DNA from: AWTP1-13 sp050248715 | GTDB lineage: Bacteria; Pseudomonadota; Alphaproteobacteria; Rhizobiales; Hyphomicrobiaceae | DNA length: 64,000 bases | Direction of reading: 5' to 3' | NCBI GenBank assembly: GCA_050248715.1 | Contig: JBFWRV010000030.1 | Coordinates: forward strand, 1-64,000 | Shown here: positions 35,427 through 42,799 of the stretch, piece after piece | How positions within the stretch are numbered: position 1 is the first letter of the stretch | How the letters are laid out: the number at the start of each line of letters is the position of its first letter | Position numbers and translations under genes: made by a program | The notes under the pieces: generated by a model | The model's database searches: none | What the model was told of the DNA's origin: nothing | What the model saw: only the letters and a program-made list of their open reading frames with translations

Positions 35427-37172
35427 TTACGGAACTCCACGGCCCAGTGCACGACCGCGGTCTAACGACCACGATACGCGTGCGTGCCCGATCGAGCCGA
35501 TGACGGCCCGGCCGCGATAGGCCTCCAGTGCCGGCGTCCACTTGGCGAGAGTGAATGTATCCTCACGGCGGATGATTGCGATCTTGCCGCTCGGAGTGTC
35601 GATAGCCCGATCGTACACTCCACTGACCTGCGACGCTGGTCCGGCCGGCATAGGAGCAGCCTTGAGCTCATGCGACAGCGTCCGTTCAATGCGAAGCCGT
35701 TCCCGGCTCTCAAGCGTCTGACGCATGCCTGGCTTTGCCACCCATTCGCCCGATGCTCGCACATCAGCCAGTCCCCGTTCGGCCAGCCAGCGGCGGCGCC
35801 GGTCGAGGGCTGTCTCCAATCGGCCGGCAAAGCCGGTAACAGGCGCAGGGCCTTCGCGCTTCGACGCAAGCGACTGGTCCAACCAGGTAGGTCCGTCGTA
35901 AGTTGGAAGCTCATCGAGGCCCATCCGGGACAGAATTTTGAGCCGCGGCGTCGACCTTGGTCGGCCATGCAGGCTGTCGCTGACCAGCGTCACGATCGTG
36001 CCCCTTGCAGGCACCTCGTCTGGCCGGAGCCGGCCGAGATCTGCGTAGTGGGCCCGGCCGTCGATGCCATCGATGACCACGTATTGGCGATCGCTGATCT
36101 CATCGATAAGGCCGACGGCAATGGTCGTCCCGACAACTGGCGCCTGACGCCGGCCGCGCTCGAACACGGCCAGGTGCGTGCCGGCGCGTTCGATGCCGGC
36201 GTCTGTCAAGGCCCGCTGCATCATCTTGTAGGTGTCGGCTCGCTCGCCAAGGCGGCGCAGCTTTGACTCGAGGTCGGTATCCAGCTCCCACACGCCAGGC
36301 CGTCGCTCGGATGCCAAGCCTAACCGCTCCAGCGTCTTTAGCCTGCCGGCCGTCATGGTCTGCCGCGCGGGATCCCGCTCATCCCAGCTCATGATCGCGA
36401 CGATGTTGTCCTTGGCCTTGGTGAGTAGCCCACGATCAAGACGAGTGAAGCGTTCGTTCTCGACCTCGGTCAGCAATTTCTGCACACGCTCGACGGCATT
36501 CTCCGGCCCGAGTTCCAAAGTGACTAGGTGCTGGGCCCGGGCCCGAACGCCATGAGCGATGTAGTCGCGTGCCATGACCAGGGTCCGGCCTCGGTCATCC
36601 TTGCCGCGGATGGCAATGTGGGTATGGGGATGTCCGGTGTTGAAGTGGTCCAACGCGACCCAGTCGAGCCTGGTGTCGAGGTCCTGTTCCATCTGGCCCA
36701 TCAGGTCGCGGATGAACGGTTTCAGCTCCCGCAGCCGCGGGCTGTCCTCGGCCGAAACGATGAAGCGGAACTGGTGCGGGTCAGCATCGGATCGGTCGAG
36801 GAATGCTGAGCCGTCGGCGTCATCACTGCGAGCATCGTAGAGGCGCCCAGGCTCACCCTCGCGTGTGACACCGTCGCGCTGAATGTAGCGCAAGTGTGCG
36901 CGGGCGGCTCCCATGTCCCCAGGTCGCTGACGCGTGTACCGAGCTCGGACCGTCACCCTGCGGGCACCCGGAGCAAGCAAACCGGCGCGTGCCAGGACCC
37001 CTGGCGCGGTACCCCGTCGCAGTAACCCGGGCGGGATGTGACTGCGTTGCCGCAGAGGTGTGGCGGTGGCCTTGGCAGCATGTCGGACGATGCGCCTGGT
37101 GGTGCGCAGGTTGCGATCGCCGCTGGGGTCGCGAATGCGTCCGAGCTTGGGTTCGAAGTCGGCGGGGAACAT
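35427..37172 (-). CDS. relaxase (VirD2/MobP-like, DUF3363)
   Basis: 581 residues from an ATG with GGAG upstream. A basic N-terminus (1-85) precedes the relaxase core: catalytic-Tyr candidate Y97 in HLRYIQRDGV, then HQFRFIVSAED and the histidine triad HFNTGHPHTHIAIRG (H181, H183, H185). The C-terminal DUF3363-type region includes LGLASERRPGVWELD and ends in GHARVSWSLDRGRALG. It nicks oriT and pilots the strand through TraG and the Trb channel. It is separated from DUF736 by a 483-bp gap likely to hold oriT. Intact. Confidence 0.9.
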   Translation of the reverse strand: MFPADFEPKLGRIRDPSGDRNLRTTRRIVRHAAKATATPLRQRSHIPPGLLRRGTAPGVLARAGLLAPGARRVTVRARYTRQRPGDMGAARAHLRYIQRDGVTREGEPGRLYDARSDDADGSAFLDRSDADPHQFRFIVSAEDSPRLRELKPFIRDLMGQMEQDLDTRLDWVALDHFNTGHPHTHIAIRGKDDRGRTLVMARDYIAHGVRARAQHLVTLELGPENAVERVQKLLTEVENERFTRLDRGLLTKAKDNIVAIMSWDERDPARQTMTAGRLKTLERLGLASERRPGVWELDTDLESKLRRLGERADTYKMMQRALTDAGIERAGTHLAVFERGRRQAPVVGTTIAVGLIDEISDRQYVVIDGIDGRAHYADLGRLRPDEVPARGTIVTLVSDSLHGRPRSTPRLKILSRMGLDELPTYDGPTWLDQSLASKREGPAPVTGFAGRLETALDRRRRWLAERGLADVRASGEWVAKPGMRQTLESRERLRIERTLSHELKAAPMPAGPASQVSGVYDRAIDTPSGKIAIIRREDTFTLAKWTPALEAYRGRAVIGSIGHARVSWSLDRGRALGRGVP

Positions 37173-37655
37173 CTTGATCTCCGGCGAACGGTGCAGTTCT
37201 CGGGAGACGTGTTTGCGGATTAGCGAAATTCAAGATGCGCAATTCGGATGGTTGTTTTTCAAGTGGTTGAATGGCCGAGTGTGCACGTCGACATTGGTGC
37301 GCGCACAGTGATCGTAACAAAATCAATAACTTGAATGACCGTGTGCGCAGCCTCTTTATCTTGATGTTCATGTTCCAAATGGTGGTCTCAATCGTTTTGC
37401 ACTGGCAGAAATCGGTCCAGCTAAATCGGCAACGCGAAAAAGGTGGAGCCGCGTGTCGCCGGGGACAATGCGCGCGAAAGGACGGCCCCGCGATGACGGA
37501 GTCTCGATCCGGCAAGGGCCACAGACAAGTGAATAGGCCAGTCGTAGATCGTTGCCAGAATGCCGCTTGCGGGGTGGGCGGGTGGGGGAGGCTGGAGGAG
37601 GGAAAGCACAAAGAGAGCCCCCGCGCCGTTGCCAGCGCGAGGGCGAAAGCAACGC
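37173..37655. other. relaxase upstream region, candidate oriT
   Basis: No supported gene. Around 37205-37380 the DNA is markedly AT-richer than its surroundings (TTGTTTTTCAAG, AACAAAATCAATAAC) and contains a palindrome GTGCGCGCAC near 37299-37308. Relaxases of this type usually act on an origin adjacent to their own gene, so the nic site is expected here, but I could not identify it. Confidence 0.4.
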
Positions 37656-37979
37656 CTAGTCTTGCGGGCTCCAGATGAGCGCGTAGACGTCCGGATCGGA
37701 TTGCCCTGCAGCGCGACCGAGGTTGGCGTAGAGCGTCTTGGCGCCGAACTCAGGTGCCGCGATCGAGAGCGAGACGTACTCCTTGCCGGAGGTCTGGCCC
37801 TTACGGATCCAGCCGGCGCCGATCTCGATGCCTTGCGACAGCACGCGGAAGTCGGGCTGGTTCGCCGACGCCTTGTCGGCCACCGGCAGGATGGCGATCT
37901 CGGCGCGGATGGAGAGGGTGCGGAGCTCGCCTTCGTAGCGGCCGTCGTCGCGCTTCGTTACGGAACCGATGGTAGCCAT
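37656..37979 (-). CDS. DUF736-domain protein
   Basis: 107 residues from the ATG at 37979 with AAGGA upstream. It matches the DUF736 pattern MATIGSVTKRDDGRYEGELRTL, IRAEIAILPV, DFRVLSQGIEIGAGWIRKG, YVSLSIAAPEFG, LYANLGRAAGQ and a DVYALIW end. DUF736 proteins are small soluble proteins conserved beside relaxase and TraF genes of Trb-type ICEs; their biochemical role is not established. It is preceded by a 715-bp hairpin-rich non-coding region. Confidence 0.93.
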   Translation of the reverse strand: MATIGSVTKRDDGRYEGELRTLSIRAEIAILPVADKASANQPDFRVLSQGIEIGAGWIRKGQTSGKEYVSLSIAAPEFGAKTLYANLGRAAGQSDPDVYALIWSPQD

Positions 37980-38694
37980 GGAAGTGTCCTTTCGTTGATC
38001 CGGCGGAGGCCAATCCCCCGCCGGTGTGCGCGATCGGTGGCGGGCTAGAGGCCTGAGGCATCCCAAGCGACGCTCTGCGTCGCGCCAGGGACCGGAACGC
38101 AGTGGAGGACCCGCCGCAGGCGGGTTGCCTCTAAGGCCTCGCCTGCCACATCGTCGCACATTCCAGGCGGGGATGGCCGTCCCGGGCAGAAGAGAGGACC
38201 GGTGGCGATCGGCGCGTTCGTCCGCGAACGGCTCGGAATGCGAGGTCTACCTCCGTCTCCGGCCGCCGATCATTGGCAGGGTTTCGCTCGCGGGCCCGCG
38301 GGTGCAGGCGAGTTCGTACTCGCAGAGGCTGTGGTCCCCCTGCTGTCATGGTGATGTCGGCGCGGAAGATCGTTGTGCGTGCCGCGAAGGTGCGGAAGCG
38401 GGCGTTACCCGAATGGGCCGAGACCCGTCTTCGGGGCTCGGTCGCGCGGCGTTCTTGCCGCGCGATAGCACGCGGTCCGACTGAGGGCCCGGCCCGAAGG
38501 AGTGATCCGCCCAGAACGTGGTTTCATGCTCATGCTAAAGATCAGTGATGGCCTTCTTCGTTCAGCCTGTTTCGCGTATGCGCTATTGCTTTATCTTGCT
38601 ATCAATCGACTATCGCGGTGACGAGTGTCGTCCACGACAGGTGAGAAAGACTGGTTCGAGCGGATAGGGTCAGGCGCCACGGAGACGTCTCAGC
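37980..38694. other. long GC-rich non-coding region upstream of DUF736
   Basis: 715 bp without a supported gene. It holds the 14-mer CGCGCCAGGGACCG (38081-38094), a perfect ACCCGCC-GCA-GGCGGGT hairpin near 38109-38125, and the double-hairpin copy B. Open frames on either strand are low complexity. It probably contains the DUF736-relaxase leader and promoter. Confidence 0.5.
38418..38464 (-). repeat. double-hairpin element, copy B (upstream of DUF736)
   Basis: H1 at 38418-38441 (CCGAGACCCG/CGGGGCTCGG, loop TCTT) and H2 at 38443-38464 (CGCGCGGC/GCCGCGCG, loop GTTCTT), separated by 1 nt. Stem sequences and spacing are identical to copy A at 26697-26743; only the loops and spacer differ. Confidence 0.75.
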
Positions 38695-38949
38695 TTAACG
38701 CTTGGCCTGGTCGATTGCCTTGATCAACTGCTGCAGCACGTCAGTCGGATTGGCTTCCAGCGCCCGGACGACATCGATGAATTCGATCACGCTCAGGCGC
38801 CGTTCGCCGCCCTCATACTTTGCAACGAACGACTGGGGCCTGCCGAGACGCTCAGCCACCTCTGCCTGTGTCAGACGCCGCCGCGTACGCAGGGAACAGA
38901 GCAAATCGCGCAGCTGCTGTTGTCGGGGAGAGCGCAGAGAATCGCGCAT
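38695..38949 (-). CDS. XRE-family transcriptional regulator
   Basis: 84 residues from an ATG. A single Cro/CI-type helix-turn-helix fills most of the protein: LRDLLCSLRTRRRLTQAEVAERLGRP, SFVAKYEGGERRLSVIEFIDVVRAL. It is probably the local repressor controlling itself and the divergent gene at 39083; three GGATAA/GGATTAT-type half-sites lie between the two starts. Confidence 0.88.
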   Translation of the reverse strand: MRDSLRSPRQQQLRDLLCSLRTRRRLTQAEVAERLGRPQSFVAKYEGGERRLSVIEFIDVVRALEANPTDVLQQLIKAIDQAKR

Positions 38950-38986
38950 TGCGGCCGGCCACCCTTGAGAAAAGCGGCCTCAGCAA

Positions 38987-39022
38987 ATAATCCCGATTCC
39001 GGATTATCCCATTTCAGGATAA
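38987..39022. promoter_or_regulatory. overlapping inverted repeats, probable XRE operator
   Basis: ATAATCC (38987-38993), then GGATTATCC (39001-39009), then GGATAA (39017-39022). Successive half-sites form two inverted repeats that share the middle element, each with a 7-nt spacer. The array lies 38 bp upstream of the XRE start and 61 bp upstream of the divergent ATG at 39083, as expected for an autoregulatory operator. Confidence 0.65.
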
Positions 39023-39082
39023 ACAACCCGAATGGTGCGGGAGCGAGTGGATGCTGGCTGACGAGGGACGCGAGGAGGCGCA

Positions 39083-39511
39083 ATGAGCAGCCCGGTCGAA
39101 GTGGTGCCGTTCTTTAAGCGCTCCGTGGAGGGCTCTGTGGATTGGCCCGGAGAGAGTTATGTTGCCGGGTTTCGCAAGCCCGACGGCACGCGCCTTGGAG
39201 TCGAAGTGGTGCTGCCTGCGAACATAGTAGAGCATGCCGTGCTTGGAGAATCGCGTTTGTCGCTGTCGATGAGCCCGGACGGGACGTTCATCCTTCACGG
39301 CGAGTTCTTGAGTGACGATACCCTTGATGCCGCGAGCGGGTGTGGCCTCAGAAAGCAATCGCTGCAGACATTGCTCGAGGAGTGTCTTCAATCGGATCTC
39401 GTGGCCATGGAAGAGAATCCGATAGGCGACCTCGTCCAACTGCGGAGGCAGCTTGCGAGCGCCCTGAGCCGGGTGGACGATGCCCTGGACCAGCTAAAGA
39501 GCCGTCGGTAG
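39083..39511 (+). CDS. hypothetical ICE protein divergent from XRE regulator
   Basis: 142 residues from an ATG with CGAGGAGG upstream. No family recognised. It is soluble; the first ~95 residues are beta-rich (VEVVLPANIVEHAVLGESRLSLSMSPDGTFILHGEF), and the C-terminus is a helix resembling a short coiled coil (LVQLRRQLASALSRVDDALDQLKS). It shares its promoter region and operator with the XRE gene and overlaps the convergent traF stop by 18 bp. Confidence 0.65.
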   Translation: MSSPVEVVPFFKRSVEGSVDWPGESYVAGFRKPDGTRLGVEVVLPANIVEHAVLGESRLSLSMSPDGTFILHGEFLSDDTLDAASGCGLRKQSLQTLLEECLQSDLVAMEENPIGDLVQLRRQLASALSRVDDALDQLKSRR

Positions 39512-40069
39512 GTCGTTGTCTGCCGAGCGACGGCCGCCAGGAGCATGCTGGCGGTCCACATATGCGGTCACTGCCGGTGTCGGCACCCACAGGGAGATCG
39601 CGAGGCCTGCAATATCGGCGCGGCTCAGGGGCCCGAAGTACCTGCTGTCGAAACTGTCGGGGCGCTTGGAGATAACGACGACTTGTGCATCGTCAAGACG
39701 GTGACAGCCGGTCCATTTTGGAAGCTGGCGTTGGTTTGCGTCGGTGTCGTAGGCAAGAGCCGCAAAGCGTCCGTTGACTGTTACCAGCCGTCCATACCGG
39801 CATACGGTATCGCCCGGCAAGCCGACGATCGGCTTGATCAGGAGAGCAGAGGCCGGCAGGTAGCCGCGCTCGGCCGCGAGCCGTCGGATGTGGCTTGGGA
39901 GACTGACAACTGCCAAAGCGCCGATCGAGAGTGGGCGCGCAGTCACGCGGTAGAGGCCGACCGGGACGCTAGGGGTCGCATTCCATATGATGAGTGGCGC
40001 CGGGACCGGGGAACAGGCGAGGGCGGTGCTGGCAACGGTGATGGTGGTGGCAAGGGCGGTTCGTCTCAT
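39494..40069 (-). CDS. traF: TraF-type S26 signal peptidase
   Basis: 191 residues from the ATG at 40069 overlapping the HTH stop (ATGA). An N-terminal hydrophobic segment is followed by NATPSVPVGLY with nucleophile S34 and LLIKPIVGLPGD with general-base K79, the Ser-Lys dyad of S26/TraF peptidases; SFDSRYFGPL is also conserved. TraF matures the pilin TrbC in the inner membrane or periplasm. It is separated from the trb operon by the cargo regions, a common order in this ICE class. Catalytic residues intact. Confidence 0.9.
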   Translation of the reverse strand: MRRTALATTITVASTALACSPVPAPLIIWNATPSVPVGLYRVTARPLSIGALAVVSLPSHIRRLAAERGYLPASALLIKPIVGLPGDTVCRYGRLVTVNGRFAALAYDTDANQRQLPKWTGCHRLDDAQVVVISKRPDSFDSRYFGPLSRADIAGLAISLWVPTPAVTAYVDRQHAPGGRRSADNDLPTAL

Positions 40070-40269
40070 CGTCGTTGCGGTTTTGGGCGGTTCTGCTCGT
40101 CCGACCATCGCTTCACGTCTTCGAGGTGGTAGACGATACGGCCGCCGTGTCGGCGATATGGTGGTCCGGTCTGCTTCCAGCGATGATTGTCCAACGTTCG
40201 GCGGTTCACGCGCATGAACCGGGCGGCTTCATCGATGGTTAGGAACGGCGACTCTGAGTCGTTGTGCAT
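40066..40269 (-). CDS. excisionase/AlpA-like helix-turn-helix protein
   Basis: 67 residues from the ATG at 40269 with GGAGAG upstream. The MerR/HTH_17-type core FLTIDEAARFMRVNRRTLDNHRWKQTGPPYRRHGGRIVYHLEDVKRW fills the protein. Such proteins beside traF and DUF2285 genes act as small regulators or recombination directionality factors. Its stop overlaps the traF start. No integrase gene is present in the window to match it. Confidence 0.85.
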   Translation of the reverse strand: MHNDSESPFLTIDEAARFMRVNRRTLDNHRWKQTGPPYRRHGGRIVYHLEDVKRWSDEQNRPKPQRR

Positions 40270-40359
40270 GAGAGCTCTCCACGGGCCCGCAGGCAAACAT
40301 GATCAGGCGGCTGGCGTCCGGGAACTTGCAGTTTGCGGGGCATACGGAAACGCCACCCC

Positions 40360-41179
40360 TCAGCCGAGCAACGTGCGATAGAGGCCATTCGAAAAAGCAG
40401 AACCGCGTTGCAGGTCGCGACGCAGGCGATCTTGCAGACCAGCGTGCGGCCAATCCTGCTCGACCCAATCGCGTCCATAGATCACCGCAGCGATTTCGCG
40501 GTTGCTGGCTCCCGCGCACCGGCCGTCGAGGGCGATGAGAGCATCACGCAGTTTTCTTTGCCGGGCTGTCCAGCGCGCAGGTGCCCTCGGGTCGGCTGGG
40601 AGCGGAGATAGCAGAGCCGCCAGTTCGGAGAGTCGCTTCGCAGTGGAAAGGAGGCTTGCGATATCTTCGACGAGGATACGCAAATGGTGAGGGGCAACGA
40701 GGCTGTGAACCCCAACCAAGGTGAGTTGGAAGGCTGCTGTGCTTGCGCGGAGCACTATTTGTAGATGGCCAACAGCGTCGATGAGGACGTGCTCGACGCG
40801 GGTCAATTCCAGCAATCTTATGCCGGATCGAGGCGTTTCCGGGGTAGGATTTTCCACGGCCAGAAGCAGGGACCGAGCGGTACCTGGGAGCCAGACGGGG
40901 GATGCTTCCAGTGCGGTGCGCCTCGGGTCAGCGAAAGCAGCAGAGGCCCCACGCCTCCGCGTGGGGCAAACGAGCGCGGAGCCGCGTTAGAGTGATGCCA
41001 GTCGCGAGTTGGAGCCGGGAAACGCCTTTGCGAAGGGAGAGGCGTGCGACGGATTGGTATTGGCGGCTGCGGCGCAAGTACTCCCAGGCCCAGTCCGACT
41101 TGGGCGACTTCACTAAGTAGTCATAGTCCTCGGACGTCGGTGGCCATTCAGGTCCGACATAAAATCTATGACGCGACAT
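40360..41179 (-). pseudogene. DUF6499/DUF2285 regulator gene with frameshift
   Basis: The start ATG at 41179 (MSRHRFYVGPEWPPTSEDYDYLV) opens a DUF6499 domain with DWAWEYLRRSRQYQ. The frame ends at 40928 after AWGLCCFR. The next frame reads FADPRRTALEASPVWLPGTA and continues into DUF2285 (RVEHVLIDAVGHLQIVL, LRDALIALDGRCAGASNREIAAVIYGRDWV). Removing one base from the run at 40934-40936 joins them as AWGLCCFADP, giving ~272 residues. In homologues the two parts are commonly one DNA-binding-type ICE protein. It may be a true mutation, a base-call error, or expression as two proteins from the GTG in VENPTPETP. A GCCCCACGC/GCGTGGGGC hairpin (40946-40967) lies just upstream of the shift. Confidence 0.7.
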
Positions 41180-41452
41180 GCTTGCGTCCCCTGATGAATC
41201 AGCATTCGCGACACCCATCGTTCTCGTGGGTGGGTCCGTGCGGTACGCGAACGGCAGCGGAGAGCCGAATTCTTCCCTACGCTCGGTGATCGTCTGCCAA
41301 CAGGGTAATAACTTAATTGCTTCCTTGCAGAATCTTGGTTCAGCATTAACGCCGCCTGCGTTAACTGGCATACCTCGCGAGCTCCCGCGGACCCGATGGG
41401 CGCGGACGCCCGAGCGATGCAGGGCGGATCGGCTTTGGTTGGCAAACGACGG

Positions 41453-42037
41453 CTACGTAAGCGAAGAGCCCACTGGATACTCCGAGGCAACTAGTTCGAG
41501 GAGTGCGGCGCGGCGGGCGTCGTCTTGAGCTCGTTCAGCCCATTCTCCGAGCATTTGTGGCGCGCTGAGCGGGACGGCGCCGGCTTGAATGATGCGATCC
41601 ATTGCGGCCTGTCGAATGTCGGCCGCTTGGGACGGTGAGGCATCGACAAGAATATGGAGGTCGAAGCCGTCGGCTAGGGCGGTCAGGGTCAGGAATGTAA
41701 CGTCGATCTCGAGCCAGGAGCCGGCGACGATCAAAGACGATCGCTTGTGAGCAGCGATGGTGCGCGACAGGCCGCGATCGGTCCACAGGTTCCGCAGCGA
41801 GGCTGGAGAATAGCTGTAAGCACCATCTGCCGGCAGGTCGAGGACGGCCTGACGGTCATCGCCGTCTTTGCCCATACGGCTGGCGATGTAGAAGGGAACC
41901 GCAGTCGCCGCGGCAGCGGAACGGACCAGTCGTTGTCGCTTGGAGACATGGCTGACCGGCGCGTTCGTTCCGGACAGTGGGGTCGAATCAGGATTGAGCA
42001 GCAAAACCGTGCACATTGCGGGATCGAGAAGTGGCAT
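41453..42037 (-). CDS. isochorismatase-fold protein lacking catalytic Cys
   Basis: 194 residues from the ATG at 42037 with AGGAGG upstream. The fold pattern of YcaC-like cysteine hydrolases is visible: VLLLNPDSTPL near the start, SLIVAGSWLEIDVTFLTLTALADGFDLHILVDAS, and AAMDRIIQAGAVPLSAPQMLGEWA. The catalytic Cys (normally in a GxxTExCV context) is Asp112, and the first-strand catalytic Asp appears altered (NPD). It is therefore probably not a hydrolase; a binding or regulatory role is possible. It follows livF by 51 bp on the same strand. Confidence 0.7.
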   Translation of the reverse strand: MPLLDPAMCTVLLLNPDSTPLSGTNAPVSHVSKRQRLVRSAAAATAVPFYIASRMGKDGDDRQAVLDLPADGAYSYSPASLRNLWTDRGLSRTIAAHKRSSLIVAGSWLEIDVTFLTLTALADGFDLHILVDASPSQAADIRQAAMDRIIQAGAVPLSAPQMLGEWAERAQDDARRAALLELVASEYPVGSSLT

Positions 42038-42088
42038 GGTGCCTCCTCTGAATTGCTGCGGTCGGCAAAGAAAGTCCATTGGGGGCGT

Positions 42089-42799
42089 CTATGCTGACCC
42101 CAGATAGCTGCGGATTATGCGTGCGTCTGTTGCAATGCTGGATGCCTTGCCGCTCATGCTGATAGCGCCAAGCTCCATGACATAGGCGTGGTCCGCGATG
42201 TGAAGGGCGGCGCGCGCGTTTTGCTCTACCAGGAGGACGGATACTCCCGCCGTCCTGAGATCGACAATGATGTCAAAGATGTCCCTGACGATGCGCGGCG
42301 CAAGACCGAGGCTGGGTTCGTCGAGCATGAGCACTCGGGGAGCGGCCATGAGCGCACGACCCATGGCGAGCATCTGCCGCTCACCGCCCGACAGTGTGCC
42401 TGCCAGTTGAGCGCGCCGCTCTTTGAGGCGGGGAAAGCGCGCATACACCTCCTCCAGCCGCCCCTGCATCTGCTGGCGACCGCGTTTGAAGGCGCCGAGA
42501 CGGAGATTGTCTTCGACCGTCATGGAGCCAAAAAGATCACGCTGCTCGGGGACGAGGCAGAGCCCATGCGCTACGCGGTCTTCCGCCGGCAGGTCTTGGA
42601 TCAAGCTTCCGTCGTAGTCGACAGCTCCCTGGCATTTAGTGAGTCCCATCGCAGCGGCTAGCAATGAGCTCTTGCCGGCACCGTTGGGCCCGATGATTGT
42701 CACGATCTGGCCGGGCTGCACGTCCACCGACACATCGCGCACCGCCTCGACCTTGCCGTAAGCTACGCAGATGCCGCGGAGGGAGAGTACGGGGCTCAC
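42089..42799 (-). CDS. livF: LivF-like ABC transporter ATPase
   Basis: 236 residues from a GTG overlapping the livHMG stop (GTGA). Walker A GPNGAGKSS (K43), Q-loop region VPEQRDLFGSMTVEDNLRLG, signature LSGGERQMLAMGRAL and Walker B VLMLDEPSLGLAP are intact, with the LLVEQNARAAL LivF hallmark. It is the second ATPase of a branched-chain or aromatic-acid uptake transporter together with the adjacent fused LivH-LivM-LivG and LivK. Confidence 0.93.
   Translation of the reverse strand: MSPVLSLRGICVAYGKVEAVRDVSVDVQPGQIVTIIGPNGAGKSSLLAAAMGLTKCQGAVDYDGSLIQDLPAEDRVAHGLCLVPEQRDLFGSMTVEDNLRLGAFKRGRQQMQGRLEEVYARFPRLKERRAQLAGTLSGGERQMLAMGRALMAAPRVLMLDEPSLGLAPRIVRDIFDIIVDLRTAGVSVLLVEQNARAALHIADHAYVMELGAISMSGKASSIATDARIIRSYLGSA

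Noticed and set aside
40946..40967. Programmed ribosomal frameshift in the DUF2285 gene
   Set aside because: The hairpin is 5' rather than 3' of the shift site and there is no classic slippery heptamer, so simple mutation or base-call error is more likely.
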